Shown: one piece after another, positions 46,801 to 59,836 of the stretch | Layout of the letters: every line of letters starts with the position of its first letter | Position numbering within the stretch: the stretch's first letter is position 1 | From: Cryptomeria japonica | Lineage: Eukaryota; Streptophyta; Pinopsida; Cupressales; Cupressaceae | DNA: 64,000 nucleotides | Assembly: GCF_030272615.1 (NCBI RefSeq) | Contig: NC_081409.1 | Location: 530,136,291 to 530,200,290, forward strand | Direction: 5' to 3' | The notes under the pieces: generated by a model | Told to the model about the DNA's origin: nothing | Seen by the model: only the letters and a program-made list of their open reading frames with translations | Database searches by the model: none | Translations under genes and position numbers: made by a program

Positions 46801-49632
46801 AATGAAGATATTGTGTTTGTAGCGGTCAAGGAAGATGTGTCAGACAAGAATGCTCTTGTCTCCCACTTTGATAATTCTAATGAGTGGATTATTGACAGTG
46901 GTTGTTCTCACCATATGACTGGTGACCGAAGTAAGTTTCTATCTCTGGAAGAGTATGATGGTGGTGTGGTTCATTTTGGTAATGATGCACCATGTATGGT
47001 AAAAGGTAGAGGGTCCATCTCTCTGAATGGAAGAAGAAGTGCTGACAATGTGTATTGGGTAGAAGGTCTCAAGCACAACCTTTTGAGTGTTGTTCAACTA
47101 AATGATAATGGACTCACTCTAGAATTTAGAAATGGAGTGTACAAAATCAAGGGAAAGAATGGTGAACTAATGGCTACCGGTATGCAGACCAAAGGTAACC
47201 TATTTTAGCTAATTGCTAATGTCAGTACATGTCTTATGGCTAAGTTTGAGGATAGCTAGATATAGCATAGGAGACTCTGCCATGTAAACTTTGACAATAT
47301 TGTGAAGGCTAGTAAGATCAAGGAAGTTAGAGGATTGCCTATGCTGAGAAAATTGGAAAATCCTTTGTGCAGAGAGTGTCAACTAGGGAAAATGTCTTCC
47401 TCAACCTTCAAAGGTAAACCTTTCACTGTAGACAATTTACTTGATCTTGTGCATACTGATTTGTGTGGTCCTATGAAAACTAGGAGTGTGTAGGGAGATA
47501 GGTATTTTATGATTCTTACTGATGATTTCTCAAGAGTGATATGGGTCACATTATTGAAGGACAAATATGAAGCTTTTGGAAAGTTCAAAGCCTTCAGAGC
47601 ACTTGTAGAAAAAGAAAGCGGTAAGAGGATTAAGTGCTTAAGAACTGATCAAGGAGGAGATGTTATATAAAGAGGAGTGAACATCAGAGCAATTTTGATG
47701 CTAAATATGATGAGGGAATGTTCCTAGGGTATTCCACAAAGAGCAAAGCTCTCAAATATTTCAACAATAGGACTCAGAGAATTGTTGAAAGCATCAATGT
47801 TAGAGTTGATGAAACCTCTGAGAAATATGAGGAAACCGATAGTGAGCAAGTAGGAGATGAACCAGTAGTAACCTTCTGGGAACCAATTGCAAAACAACCA
47901 AGCACCAGTAATAGTGCTCCTACACCAGTAGATGCTGATGGAGATGAGGATGAAGAAGAAAAGCAAGAGGAAACAACTAAGATCATTCCTAGGTATGTAA
48001 AGCTAAATCATGATCCAAAGTAGATCATAGGAGACAAGGATGTAGGAATTCTTACAAGAAGAAAGATCAAATAAAACTCTTGCATGATCTTTGAATTTGA
48101 GCCTAAAAAATTCAGAGAGGCACATAAAGATAAAGACTAGGTCAAAGGAATGGAAGAGGAACTTGACTAGATAGAAAAGAATGGTACATGGTCTTTGGTA
48201 CCCAAACTGAAGCATAAAAATGTCGTTGGCACCAAATGGGTTTTCAGAAATAAGCTGAATGAAGATGGCTCAGTGGTTAGAAACAAAGCCAAATTGGTGT
48301 GTAAATTATATGCCCAAGAAGAAGGAGAAGACTATGGAGAAACCTTTGCTCCAGTAGCCAGATTGGAAGGAGTTTGTATGCTTCTTTCATATGCAGCATT
48401 CAAGGGATTCAAAGTATATCAAATGGATGTAAAGTCTGCATTCCTAAATGGAATACTAGAAGAGGAGGTGTATATAGAGCAACCAGATGGGTTTGCCCTA
48501 TCAGAAGATAGTGACATGGTGTGTAGGCTACATAAGGCCTTGTATGGACTAAAGGAGGCACCTAGAGCATGGTATGAACGCTTGCACTCCCATCTTGTGA
48601 AGATTGGATTTGAGAGAACAAGTGAGGATAGTAATATCTACCTAAAGTCAGAAGGAGATCAGATTTTGATCTGTGAGGTATTTGTTGATGACATAATCTT
48701 TGGAGGAGATGACAAGATGAGTCATGATTTTGTAGATGAGATGAAAAAAGAGTTTGAGATGTCACTTATAGGGGAGATTAAGTTCTTCATTGGACTAAAA
48801 ATTCAACAAATGAAAGATGGAATCTTTATCTGAATCCAAATATATCAAAGAGGTGTTGAAGACCTTTGGTATGGAAGATAGCAAATTGGTTGGTACATTG
48901 ATGGTGATCAATTGTAAATTATCCAAAGAGGATGACTGAGGGTTGGTAAATGAGAAGGAATACCAATCAATGATTGGTAAATTGCACTATGTAGTACATA
49001 GCAGACTAGACATTGCACATGCAGTGGGCATTGCTGCACAATTCCAGAAAAGCCCATGAGAATCCCACTTGGTAGCAGTCAAGCAGATTCTGAGATATTT
49101 GAAGGGAACTATTGACTATGGATTATGGTATCCATATAGTAATGATTTTAACCTGAAAGTGTTTACAAATGTTGACTGGGCTGGTAATGTGGATGATTGA
49201 AAGAGCACAACCAGTGGTGCATTCTTTCTTGGTGGAAGACTAGTCTCATGGATGAGTAAGAAATAGAGTTGTATCTCTCAGTCTATAGTAGAAGCAGAGT
49301 ATGTTGCAACATTTATGAACTGCACCCAGACAATTTGGATGAAGCATGTATTAAATGGCTTCAAAGTTTCTGTATCTGAACTGGTAAGTATATTTTGTGA
49401 CAACACAAGTGCGATTAACATCTCCAAGAATCTGGTTTTACATTCTAGAACTAAGCACTTTGAGCTTAAATATAATTTCTTAAGGGAAAAGGTTCAGAAC
49501 AATGAAGTTGTACTGGAACATGTTTCCAGTAAGGAGCAGTTAGCAGACATATTCACCAAGCCTCAACGAAAGGCTACCTTTACCTATTTGAGAGGTGAAT
49601 TAGGGGTCCTGCCCCTTCAACGGGTGAACTAA
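46801..49632 (+). pseudogene. copia 2 pol: protease, integrase (deleted core), reverse transcriptase, RNase H
   Basis: The protease keeps its catalytic site (WIIDSGCSHHMTG near 46885). The integrase zinc-binding part (HRRLCH, CRECQLG) and start of the core (HTDLCGP, LRTDQGGD) are present. The frame then jumps at about 47663-47672 to FDAKYDEGMFLGYS, so the part with the catalytic Glu is gone. Reverse transcriptase is well preserved ([46 protein letters not shown] at 48220-48720). A frameshift lies near 48833. RNase H follows (VDWAGNVDD, EAEYVA, TKHFELKYNFLREKV, KEQLADIFTKP). Most stops are TAG, several where Trp or Gln is expected. Confidence 0.93.
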
Positions 49633-49875
49633 AGGTGTTTGCTCCACATTAGTCAAGACTTACATTGATATATTTTTCTCAAGATTGGTGTGTTGAAGGA
49701 TGCTACTCCTTAGGGGGAGCAGCATAGTAGAACATAGATGTTTATGCCTTCACTTTGGCATTGTTGTCAAAGGGGGAGAAGATGTGAAGTGGAGAATATC
49801 TTTGCAGTATTGGGGAAGAAGATGTGATGCTTAGAGATATCTCTGTATATTGCCATCAGTGCCAAAGGGGGAGAT
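49633..49875 (+). other. copia 2 3' untranslated region and polypurine tracts
   Basis: GTCAAAGGGGGAGAAG (about 49767) and GCCAAAGGGGGAGAT (49861-49875) are repeated polypurine tracts as in copia 1. CTACTCCTTAGGGGGAG near 49701 is the counterpart of the copia 1 motif. Confidence 0.85.
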
Positions 49876-51413
49876 TGTTGGCATATGTGCAGAGTATGTT
49901 GACATGATGATATTGTATGTTGTCATTGATGTCAATATGATGAAGAGTGGACTGGTATATTGAAGTAAGCACTTGCAAGAGAATCGATATATATGAAAAA
50001 GTGAAGCGGTATGCCTATCCATGTGAACCGGTATGTTGAAATGTGAACCGGTATATGTGAAAAAGTGAAGCGGCATGTTTGTCCAAGTGAACCGGTATAT
50101 TAGAATGTGAATCAGTATATGGAATGTTTTGTATCAAGTTTTCATATGGTATGACTACCGGTTGGTAGTCTTAGCTTTAGGGTTTCCAGTTGAAGTGTTC
50201 TATGCCTATGTGATTCAACTGATGACATTGTGTGATGTGTTAGCATTCTAATGAAGAACAAATTGTGTTGTCACGTTAGCCTTGTGCACGTGAAGGATCT
50301 TGCATGAAGGAGATTGATCCTATCTACCTCAGGAATGTGTGAAGTCTCTGTAAATGGTGGTGAACACATGATGGGTTATCAGCCTCCAAGAAGCAGTGAA
50401 GAATGAATGATGGAGAACGTCTTGAGATTTGTTCAAGACTATTGTAATCAATGCAATATGATCAACTATTAGGATTGAACTGACTGAATTGCTTAACCTA
50501 AATGTTTAAGGTTTAGGGTTTATGCTACTGACCTATCTGTTTCCTATAAGGTCGATGTTGTTTTCAATGTTGAGGTTGTTGGAAAATGTTGTGTATGTAT
50601 CTAAGTGCAAAGATACATGATTCTTGTCAGACAGATAAGAGAATTGATACCTATAGAGTGTGAGTGCAGAAGGAAGGAACTAAAGTGGATCTGCATTGGC
50701 ATTGAGTGTTGTTACCATATCATTGTAATACCTATTAACCTCTAACCACTTCAACAGTTGGAAAATCCCTTAACAGGGCAGCTTTAATCGGCTTGCTATA
50801 AATCCTTTAATAGGGTGACTCAAAATCATTGAGTTCTAAAAATTCTCTAACAAGGTAACCTTTAATAGGGTTTAACCCTTAACCGGGTATTTTAGCCATC
50901 CCTTAACCAGGTGATCTCTAACAGGATCAGTTCCTAACAAAACCTATTGTAAAGTCTTTAACTAGACCAGGCTCCTAACAGAGTGGACTTCAAAAGGGTT
51001 CAAAGAATAGCTTGTGGGTATTCATCCCCACTGTGGTTTTTCCCAGTTGGGTTTCCACGTGAAAAATATGTGTGTTATATGTGATGCTTTTCATGTGATG
51101 CTTTGTTATTCTCTGTTAAGTAGTAAAGCATGTTGAACCAATAAGTCTTTACATTTCAGTTGAAGTATTACTAGTGTATGCATATGGGTAAAGTGGAAAT
51201 AATATGTTAGATTTTGTGGAAAGCTGAGTTACCGGTTTATGTCTTTCACTGTGCTTAACCGGTAGTAATCTGGTTTAGATCGGTGTTACTGCTTGCCAAT
51301 CAAAGTGCAATGTTCTCAGTCAAACTGGTTCAAGGAAAAGTGTTTTTATCAATACTGATTCACCCCCCCTCTCATTATCGGTTTGGTACTAACTGTTCAT
51401 CATTGATTCATCA
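49876..51413 (+). repeat. 3' LTR of copia 2
   Basis: Partner of 44242-45778, starting directly after the polypurine tract and ending GATTCATCA before the GACAT duplication. Confidence 0.95.
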
Positions 51414-52135
51414 GACATAGAGATGTTAGAGAGAATATAGAAGAAGGTTAGGAAATATGTGTACGTACACAATATTTCATTTATTTTGGAAGTTGGAGAT
51501 AAGTGGCTAATAAATGTTCTATTTATTTAATTTTGTTGAATTAATTCAGCCACATGATGGATGAGTTGGCAAAGGAAAGATGAAGTGGAGATGGAAAGGT
51601 GAGTTGGAAAAAGGATTAAATAATTAAGAAATTATTTAATATTTAAGACTACAGGATAGAAGAATAACCATTAAATATTAGATATTTAATTGATTGATTA
51701 GAAGAAAAGCATTAATGAATTAATTAATTAAATATTTTAATTAAGTTAATTAATAGAAGAATATGGTATGAATTAAATAAATTAATCTTTTCAAATTAAC
51801 TATTTAATAGAAGAATAATTATTAAATAAATATTAAATATTTATTTAATTGCTCATAGCCATTTTTATCTGTATATATTTTTCTCCTCTTTGAAATGATG
51901 TTGAGACAATATTGTTTTAAATATTAAATCAAGTCTCGATAATGTGCCTGATAGAGATGAAAATTCTGATTGTGTTCCCCCTCGGGAGATTGATCGTGAA
52001 ATTATTGAAAAATTTGGATAAGCGATTGATCTCATGATAATTAAAAAAGTCCTTCAATTAAATTTATTTGTGAAAAATAAATTAAAGTGCCCCACTTAAA
52101 AGCATTAATTACCCTTCCAAATGGTAATTCTAAAA
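51414..52135 (-). other. Continuation of the sequence interrupted by copia 2, no gene
   Basis: AT-rich sequence with repeated TTAATTAATTAAATATT-like segments (51640-51850). It is probably gypsy LTR or 3' non-coding sequence; its ends cannot be fixed. Confidence 0.4.
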
Positions 52136-52582
52136 TTAACCTAGGTTAATTTTATCCTCATTTGCATCCTTGTCAGCTTGTGGAGTGAAAAGAATTGTCT
52201 TGCTGAGCTGGAAAAATTGTAATTCCATTTGAGAACCATTGATTTGAGCGTGTACGATGGTATCAATGACCTCATGAGTGTATTTATCCGGTATGTACCT
52301 TATCTCAAGCTTGTTTACAACTTTATGTACCAATTTTCTTGCTTTTCGGAACGTTTTATGGTTTGTTTTTAGTTTTCCAATTTTTTCGATTTTGCGTGTT
52401 ACCGCTTTTGCTCCATTGGTTTGCACTTTTTCTTTGTAGGTTCTCGCTTTTGTTAATTTAGTGCATATGAATATTTGGTTACCACTTTTGTTTTGAATGT
52501 TAGCACTTTTATATATTTCTTGCTTTTGATTCATGTGTTCGTGCATATGGTAAAAGGGTAGCTCTTTTGAATGATTTAACAC
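52136..52582 (-). other. 148-codon ORF of unknown status
   Basis: Lys-rich (KARTYKEKVQTNGAKAVTRK), no recognised domain, starting MLNHSKELPF. It overlaps a plus-strand stretch (52350-52670) in which a CTTTTG-containing motif (GCTTTTG, GCACTTTTG, GAGCTTTTGAATGATTTA) recurs every 20-40 bases. The open frame may be a by-product of that repeat. Confidence 0.2.
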
Positions 52583-53043
52583 TTTTGACTTGTCAGTTAG
52601 CGCATATGTTGAAAAGTTTAGAGCTTTTGAATGATTTAGTGCCTGTGGTTAATAGAATAGCACTTTTTCTTTAGATGAATTTGTTTGATTTTGTCCATGT
52701 TAAAATAAATTGAGATGATTTGATTTAGGTATTTTGATGCACAAATGTGATTAATAAGATAAATGATTGATTGATTTGATTGGTAGATTGATAGATTAGC
52801 TCTAAGAGACTGATTCAGTTTCTGATGAAGAGCATAGCAGAGTTTGATTGATAGAAAACCATGATTGATATTTTTAAGTTGATTTGATAGCCTAATTTTC
52901 TTGGTTGAAAAGATTTAATTAATTGTTGATGTGATAGATTAGCGATCTCTTTGATTTGATAGATAGATGATTGATAGAGATCAAATTCTCTTTTTAAACA
53001 GGAGAAACTCGATGTTCTCTAGTGTCGGGAGAAATTCTCGGCC
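52583..53043 (+). other. Leader region of the plant-mobile-domain ORF
   Basis: No separate gene. It is rich in TTGATTGATTTGATAG-type repeats (52740-52980), then AGTGTCGGGAGAAATTCTC directly before the ATG of the next gene. Confidence 0.5.
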
Positions 53044-55055
53044 ATGCACCATTTATTTCCAGAGCTTACATGGGCTGAGATTAGACATATAGATGCCTAC
53101 AGATTACGCCATTTGTTGTACATGCCTGATATTACCCATAATAGGGGATTGTTGATTGCCTTAGCAGAGAGATGGTATAGCGAGCATAACACTTTCTACC
53201 TGCCCATTGGTGAGATTAGTGTGACACTTGAGGATGTCTATAGGATTCTTCACATCCCCGTGACTAGTGAGTTAGTCCAATATGATTTTCATGATCTTGG
53301 AGGGACAAAGGCTTGCAGAGCCATATTTGGTGATGAGAGCATTTCCAGAGGAGAGATCCGATGGGAGGATATGATCATGTACTATGAGGCTCTCCCAGTG
53401 ATTCTTGTAGGTTTGATTGGTGGATTCATCTATCCAGATAGGAAGTCTCAAGATTTCGTTGTTGGTTGGGGTGAGATTATACAAAGCATGATGCAACATC
53501 GAACTTGATATGCATGGGGTGTTTGCATGCTTAGTCATTTGTATCATGATCTTCATCAGATTGTGTTTTGATGAAAATACTAGTCTATCTATAGGATGCA
53601 CACTTTTACAGATATGGTGTTGGGAGCACATTTATATTTCTTGGCCTATCTATCATAGAGTTCATGGTGAGAGGCAGCCATATGTCTATTTATATGAAGG
53701 TATCCTTAGTTAGCATAAGTTGGGTAAGATGGAGTATCATTAGATAGCCTCATTTGGAGACCTTATATCGATTGTGAGCCATGGATGGATGATGCATGAA
53801 CATTACCATATATTTTACAAACTAGATATTTGATTGGTCGTACTTCATACATTATTGAGTGACAGTTGATGAGTCGCATTTTGAGACAGTTTGGTATTAT
53901 TCAGCACATGCCTACTAGTGTCACTATATGCACAATGGTACAAGGATAGGAGAGATTGGGGACCTTCTTTATCTTTTGAGATAGCACACATAGAGTTTTT
54001 GGCTACTCCTAGGGTGGCTTATGGTTTGAGATTACACATTCTAGATCCTGGGGTGACTGCGGATTATTCTTAGTACATGCTTGCACACTGTTTTCCTCAG
54101 ATTACTGATCTAGCAGAACCTCCTCCCAAATCAAGAGATGAGGAGGATGATTTAGATGATCCCATTATTAGGAGATGGAGATGGAGATGAGAGTTGCTCG
54201 AGAGGTTGGAGGTGAGGGAGATGAGTGAGGAGATGGAGGCGGAGGCAATAGAGACCCAGATGGAGAGGAGGTCGATTGAGAGTTCGTGGAGGACCTTTTG
54301 GACCAGTTGGCAGGGTTGGGAGACCACTTCCCATGGGTGGGAGAGATGCAGGATGAATTGGGAGGGATACTGCTAGTGCAGGTATGAGATCAGTGAGAGG
54401 ATTACCCTCTATAGGAGAAGGCATGAGCATTGGACTAGATGGGGGTTGTGGGAGAGGAATTGATTTTGGTCAAATTCAGCCAGACCCTAGGGTTATTGCA
54501 TCTCATGGTGAAGAGGAGGAGGATTCAGAGGATCATGTTCCTCTCATTAGATGACAGGTTCTGAGGGCTACTTGGGTTGATATTCTAGCAGGTGGAGAGG
54601 GAGATGGAGATGAGGGAATTTAGGATCATGTTCCTCAATAGGAGACCTTGAATAGTCTTAGAGCACAAATAGATCATCTTAGAGCACAGGTCTAGACACT
54701 CATGATAGAGAGAGACAAGACTGTTAGGAGACAACAAGATACCTAGGGTCTTCTTGATCACATTCAATAGGTTGGATCTGGCACTCTCTCAACTGATATC
54801 GTCAGAGCACTATTTTGGGCCGGGAAGGAGATAACACACTGGCAACGATTATATGAGGATTTAGTCACTAAGAGCTAGAGGACATGTAGCTATCATACTA
54901 CTATGAGGATGGATACAAGTAGTGGTGGAGTCATGGGACCTCCTTAGAGGAGTGGTGATCGTGGGGGACAACCATTTGGAGGATCTTCTCACCCACAGCC
55001 ATAGAGATAGACAAAGTCAGGTGGTAGTGGCACAGGACAACCTTGACTTGATTTA
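53044..55055 (+). pseudogene. Plant mobile domain (PMD) protein, antisense ORF of gypsy B, decayed
   Basis: It starts MHHLFPELTWAEIRHIDAYR. The motifs ALAERWYSEHNTFYLPIGEISVTLEDVYRIL and GGFIYPDRKSQDF are characteristic of the plant mobile domain (MAIN/MAIL-like proteins and many transposons). Frameshifts follow near 53508 and 53570, then YHRVHGERQPYVYLYEG. The end of the domain (RDWGPSLSFEIAHIEFLATPR) lies at 53957-54075. After it come a Gly/Arg-rich tract, a short coiled coil (LRAQIDHLRAQ, 54660) and a Gly-rich tail to about 55055, with many TAG stops. It lies downstream of and opposite to the gypsy pol, a position where extra antisense PMD ORFs are known in plant Ty3/gypsy elements. Its role there is unknown. 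Confidence 0.8.
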
Positions 55056-56943
55056 TATTGATGAGGCACTTGTATTTTTAATCTAATATCATTGTATACT
55101 TGGAATTTTTATTGTTTTATGATGATCTATATGCAGACATGGACTCTATATGATGATCTTTGGTTTATTATGCATGTTACTCTATATGATGATGATCTAT
55201 ATGCATTGATAACATGGATTATGTTTTGATGATCCTTTTTTCCTTTATTTTCATGATGATGATGTTCTATATGATGATGCAATGATGATATTGATCTATA
55301 TGATGCAATGATTATGAAATGAAAATGCATTTGATTTTGATTTTGATGATCATGGATGCAAATGAAAATGATTACTAACTTAAATGATATGCTTTACTTA
55401 AATGATGTAAATGCAATGATCTATATGAATTTTTTTTATTCTTATATGTAATGCTTATAATGATTAATAAATCTAAGTGCAAAGATGCAACTAAATGACT
55501 TTAAGAACTACAATGATAATGATCCTAATGCAAATAATAATGATGATATACTAAATGATTATGAAATGCACTTAATGGAATGCAAACTAATGTAATGATT
55601 GAAATGAAACTAAATGAAATGAATGATAATAGTTTAAATGATTCTAAAGTTGAATGAACCTATAATGATCAAATGCAAAAAAAAAAAATGTTTGTCCAAG
55701 TATACTCAATCTTTATTTATGATCGTTGATCTTTGAATGCAACTGACAATGAATTCTTATAATGCAGATGAATAATGAGCTAATCTAAAAATGATCTAAC
55801 TAAAATGATACTTCCATTCTTCATATATTGTCTTATAACAATGCTTGATTTCATCATTGAGCTTTAAAATGTTGTAAGAAAATAAAAGCAACTTGACATA
55901 ATGATTCAAGCTAACATGCGTATTTCTTACATGGATTTTGATATAGCAAGTTAATACAAACAATGATATAATGAATCAAGATGACCTGATTATTTCTTGT
56001 AGAATAGACAAGGATTATCTCCTTTCATGCATGACTCAGAACGTCCCCCTTGATCTTTTGCCGATCATATCCTTAGACAAGTACATACCTTAATAAGAGA
56101 TAAACTAGAGATTACAAACAAAGAAAATAAGTATGCCCCATCATAGCTTCTCTAGTCATGGATATCCTTGAGTCGCATAGAGTACATGATTAGCAATAAA
56201 AACAAGATATAAATATTGAATATTGTATGTCATTCACATGATCTTATGGTCATTAACTGATATAGTCATCTTGATCAATGATCATTGATAATCCTTATTA
56301 CTTGTTGGTTGAATCTTTGTTTTATGAGTTTCACGATTCAATTGATATAAAAGGCCTTTATCTTCATTTCTTTGTTGCTCGTTATCTATTTCAAAACCCT
56401 AAGTGTTTTTGTTTTTTCTAAGTTTTTGAATATTTTGGATTTTCAAAGATTTCAAAAGATCACCTTAGCGAAAGGAATTAGGATTTTGCCCCTAGGGGAA
56501 ACAAACTTTATTATGGATGTATGAATTGATCAAGATCCAAACCATGGTGGGATATAATGCAGATATGATTGATTCTGATAAAATCCAAGATGATGCCTAT
56601 GATAAGTATGTCAAAGATCGATAACTGTTGGCAAGCTACATATTTCCTGCTAGTGGTTTACAACAATGGATGCGAAATATGAAATGGATAGGCTAAGATA
56701 GATGGGAGCGATAGATGCGATAGGATGGAGTGGATAGGTGCACAAAGCATTCTCATAGATGGAAGAACTCACTTTTTTAGATAGCGCATGTTTACCAGGT
56801 TTTCACTATCTAGATTTATTGCATTTTTTTCTTCTTCTATTTTCACTATTTTATGCTTTTTAGGGATTTTCTGCTTTTCTAATTTTTACTGATTTCTTCA
56901 GGACTTTACATGCTTTCTGCTGATTTTTTCAAGACTTTATATC
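55056..56943. other. Non-coding spacer between PMD ORF and gypsy pol, ATGATG-rich
   Basis: From 55100 to 55700 the sequence is a degenerate ATGATGATCTATATG/AAATGATNAT repeat; the rest is AT-rich. No credible gene. The two coding units converge on this spacer, so it probably holds both 3' ends. Confidence 0.6.
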
Positions 56944-59836
56944 TCAAGCATAGAATTTCTTGAGATGGATGGAATTGATAGGTTTATCAAACCAATCAAC
57001 TTCAGGGGTAGATAACTTGTATGCTCCCAAGCCATATGCTGCTACTATGACAAAAGGACCTAACCAATTTAGTTCAAATTTACCCTTCTTTTCTCGGTCT
57101 TGTTGATTTCTTGGATTCTCCCTTAGAACTATATCTCCAATCTAAAAAATGTGTGGCTTGACTCTGTGATTATAAATTCTCACCATTCTCTGTTGATATG
57201 CCTTCAAATGATCTGTTGCATTTTGGCGACGTTCTTGAATCAACTCAAGTTCTTGAAGTCTAGAAACTCATTGTTCTTCTTTTGGTATAAGACCTTTCAA
57301 GGAAACTCATAGAGAAGGTATCTCTACTTCTACTGGTAATATGGCTTTTGATCCATAGACTAAGTAATATGGAGTTGCCCCCATTGGTGTGCATATGCTG
57401 GTTTGGTATGCCCAAAGATCAGGATTTAACTGAATGTGCTAGTCTTTACCAGCTTCATTGACTGTTTTCTTTAAGATTTTCAAGATAGTCTTGTTTGATG
57501 TCTCAACTTGACCATTTCCCTATGGATAATATGGTGTAGAAAACCTATGTTGGATATGGAATCACTCACATAGTTTCTTCAGATCTTGATTCTTAAATGC
57601 TCATCCATTATCACTGATAATGGTCATAGGGACTCCATAGCAACAAATTATATAATTCAAGATGAATGATGATATTTGTTTTCCTATCACTTTTGTCAAA
57701 GGTATTGCTTTAATCCATTTAGTGAAATACTCAGGAGCAGTCAAAATGAACTTATGTCCATAAGAGGATGAAGGATTTATCTTACCTATCAAATCAAGGC
57801 CCCATTGGAAAAATGGCCATGATCCTGCCATAGGATGCAATTCTTGTATTGGTGTGGATGAGATTCCCATTGATCTGGCATTATTTTTATTTCTTGGCAT
57901 ATGTGAATGAATCTGTCTCCATAGTAGGCCAATAGTAACCCATACGAAGAAGTTTCTTAGCCAGTGTTAATCCACTTGAGTGTGTGCCACAAATACCTGT
58001 GTGAACTTCATTAAGAACTTTCTCAAATTCTTCTTGTTCTAGACATCTCAATAAAGTGATATCTATACCTCGCCTATATAAGGTATCAATGATAATAGTA
58101 TACCAGGATGACTGATAGATAAAATTTCTTTTCTGATTGCGGGATAGGTTAGGAGGAAGGATATTCTCTTTTAAGTATTGATAAGTTTGGCTATATAAGG
58201 ATTGATCAGTTCCAGATATATGAAAAATCATGTGGGTATGTTGGGATTAAATGGTAGATTTCAATATATCTTCCACTAGGAATTCGTAATGTTGTTGATT
58301 CTCTTGATTCTGCAATATAGATGTTATTGTAGCCATTGCATCTACTGCTTTATTCTCATTTCTTGGGATCTGAGTGAATGGTACTTCTTCAAAGTGTTCT
58401 TTAAACTCTTCTACCAACTGTTTGTAGGGAATGAGCTTGTCATCCTTAGCTTGATAATCATCATTGATTTGGTTGATTATAAGCTATGAATCACCATAAA
58501 CATGTAATTCCTTAATGTTCCATTCAATAGCCATTTTGAGCCCAATAGTCAATGCTTCATATTTTGCAGTATTGTTTGTGCATGGAAACCATAGTTTATA
58601 TGATTTTGGAATTGTGTACATCCTTGAGGTGTGATGAACAAAATTCATGTGCCTGATCCATATTGTGTATAGGAACCATCAAATTACAACTCCCAAAATT
58701 TTGTACTTATTGTTAGAATGTATGCATCAGGAAATTCAATGTGCAATGGTATGTCATCTTGTAAGGGTGCTTAAGCTAATTGATCAGCAATTAAATATCC
58801 TTTGATAACTTTTCGATCAACATATTCTATATCAAACTCACTTAGTACCATAACCCATTTTGCCAGTCTGCTTGTCAAAGTTGGCTTTTTCGACAAATAC
58901 TTTAGTGGATCTATTTTTGCTATCAGTTTCACATAATGAGTCAGCATATAATGTCGTAGTTTTATGAGTTGCAAATACAATTGCTAGGCATGTCTTCTCT
59001 ACTAATGTATAGTTCAATTCATAGCCTACAAGTGTTCTACTGATGTAATAGACTACCCTTTCTTTACCTTCTTCATCATGTTGTGCTAAAAGAGCTCCTA
59101 GTGATACATTTGTCACTGAAATGTGAAGCAACAATGGTTTCCCTTTGATTGGTGATACAAGTATTGGAGGATTCATCAGATATTCTTTAATTTTCATAAA
59201 ATATTCTTCATACTTCTGATCCCATTTGAATGGAACATTCTTATGTAAAAGATGAGTGAATGGATGACATCTATCTGCTAATTGAGAGACAAATCTTCTA
59301 ATTGATTGCAATCTTCCTTGTAAAGAATGCAATTGACTTATGTTTCTAGGTGACTCCATTTCCATGATGTCTTTGACCTTTTCTAGATCTACTTCAATTC
59401 CATGAGATGATATAATGTACCCAAGAACTTTTCCAGAGGTTACTCCAAATGCACATTTCTTTGGATTCAATCTTAGCTGATATTGTTTGAGCCTATCAAA
59501 GATCTTTCCCAATATGTTCAAATGTTCTTTCCTTGTATGAGATTTTGCAATTATATCATCTACATAATCTTCTATAAATGTATGCATCATATCATGGAAA
59601 ATTGTTGTCATGTCTCTTTGATAAGTTGCTCCTGCATTCTTAAGTCCAAATGGCATAATATTCTAGCAATAAGTACCCCATGCACAAGTGAATGTTGTCT
59701 TTTCTTGTTCTTCAGGGGAAATTCTTATTTGATTGTATCTTGAGAATCCATCCCTTAATAAAAACATCTCATGTCCTATTGATAAGTCCATAATTATATC
59801 AATGTTGGGTAGTGGGAAATCATCTTTGGGACATGT
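56944..59836 (-). pseudogene. Ty3/gypsy pol (gypsy B): reverse transcriptase, RNase H, integrase; N-terminus missing
   Basis: On the minus strand, starting at the copia LTR junction: CPKDDFPLPNIDI, MPFGLKNAGATYQR and YVDDII (59656-59540), the standard gypsy reverse transcriptase. It is followed by the connection and RNase H region (YYISRTLVGYELNY, then FDIEYVDRKVIKG). The integrase zinc-binding part is at 58231-57887 (HTGICGTHSSG, GYYWPTME). The core follows with GSWPFFQWGLDLIG, VPMTIISDNG and GQVETSNKT, so the three acidic residues are present. The C-terminal part is GPFVIVAAYGLGAYKL. There is no chromodomain. Stops and frameshifts are frequent. Protease, gag and the reverse transcriptase N-terminus are absent beyond 59837. 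The antisense PMD ORF suggests the Tat lineage. Confidence 0.9.

Larger units (their letters stand above)
44242..51413 (+). mobile_element. Complete Ty1/copia LTR retrotransposon (copia 2), 7172 bp
   Basis: LTRs of 1537 and 1538 bp begin TGTTGGCATATG and end GATTCATCA. Flanks GATAT (44237-44241) and GACAT (51414-51418) are a target duplication with one change. Primer site, gag, protease, integrase, reverse transcriptase, RNase H and polypurine tract are in order. In the first 120 bases the LTRs differ by six transitions and no transversion. It belongs to the same broad lineage as copia 1. It is dead: stops, frameshifts and an integrase deletion. Confidence 0.96.

Noticed and set aside
53272-53631. 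119-codon minus-strand frame across the PMD gene
   Set aside because: It is antisense to a well-recognised PMD reading frame and has no features of its own.
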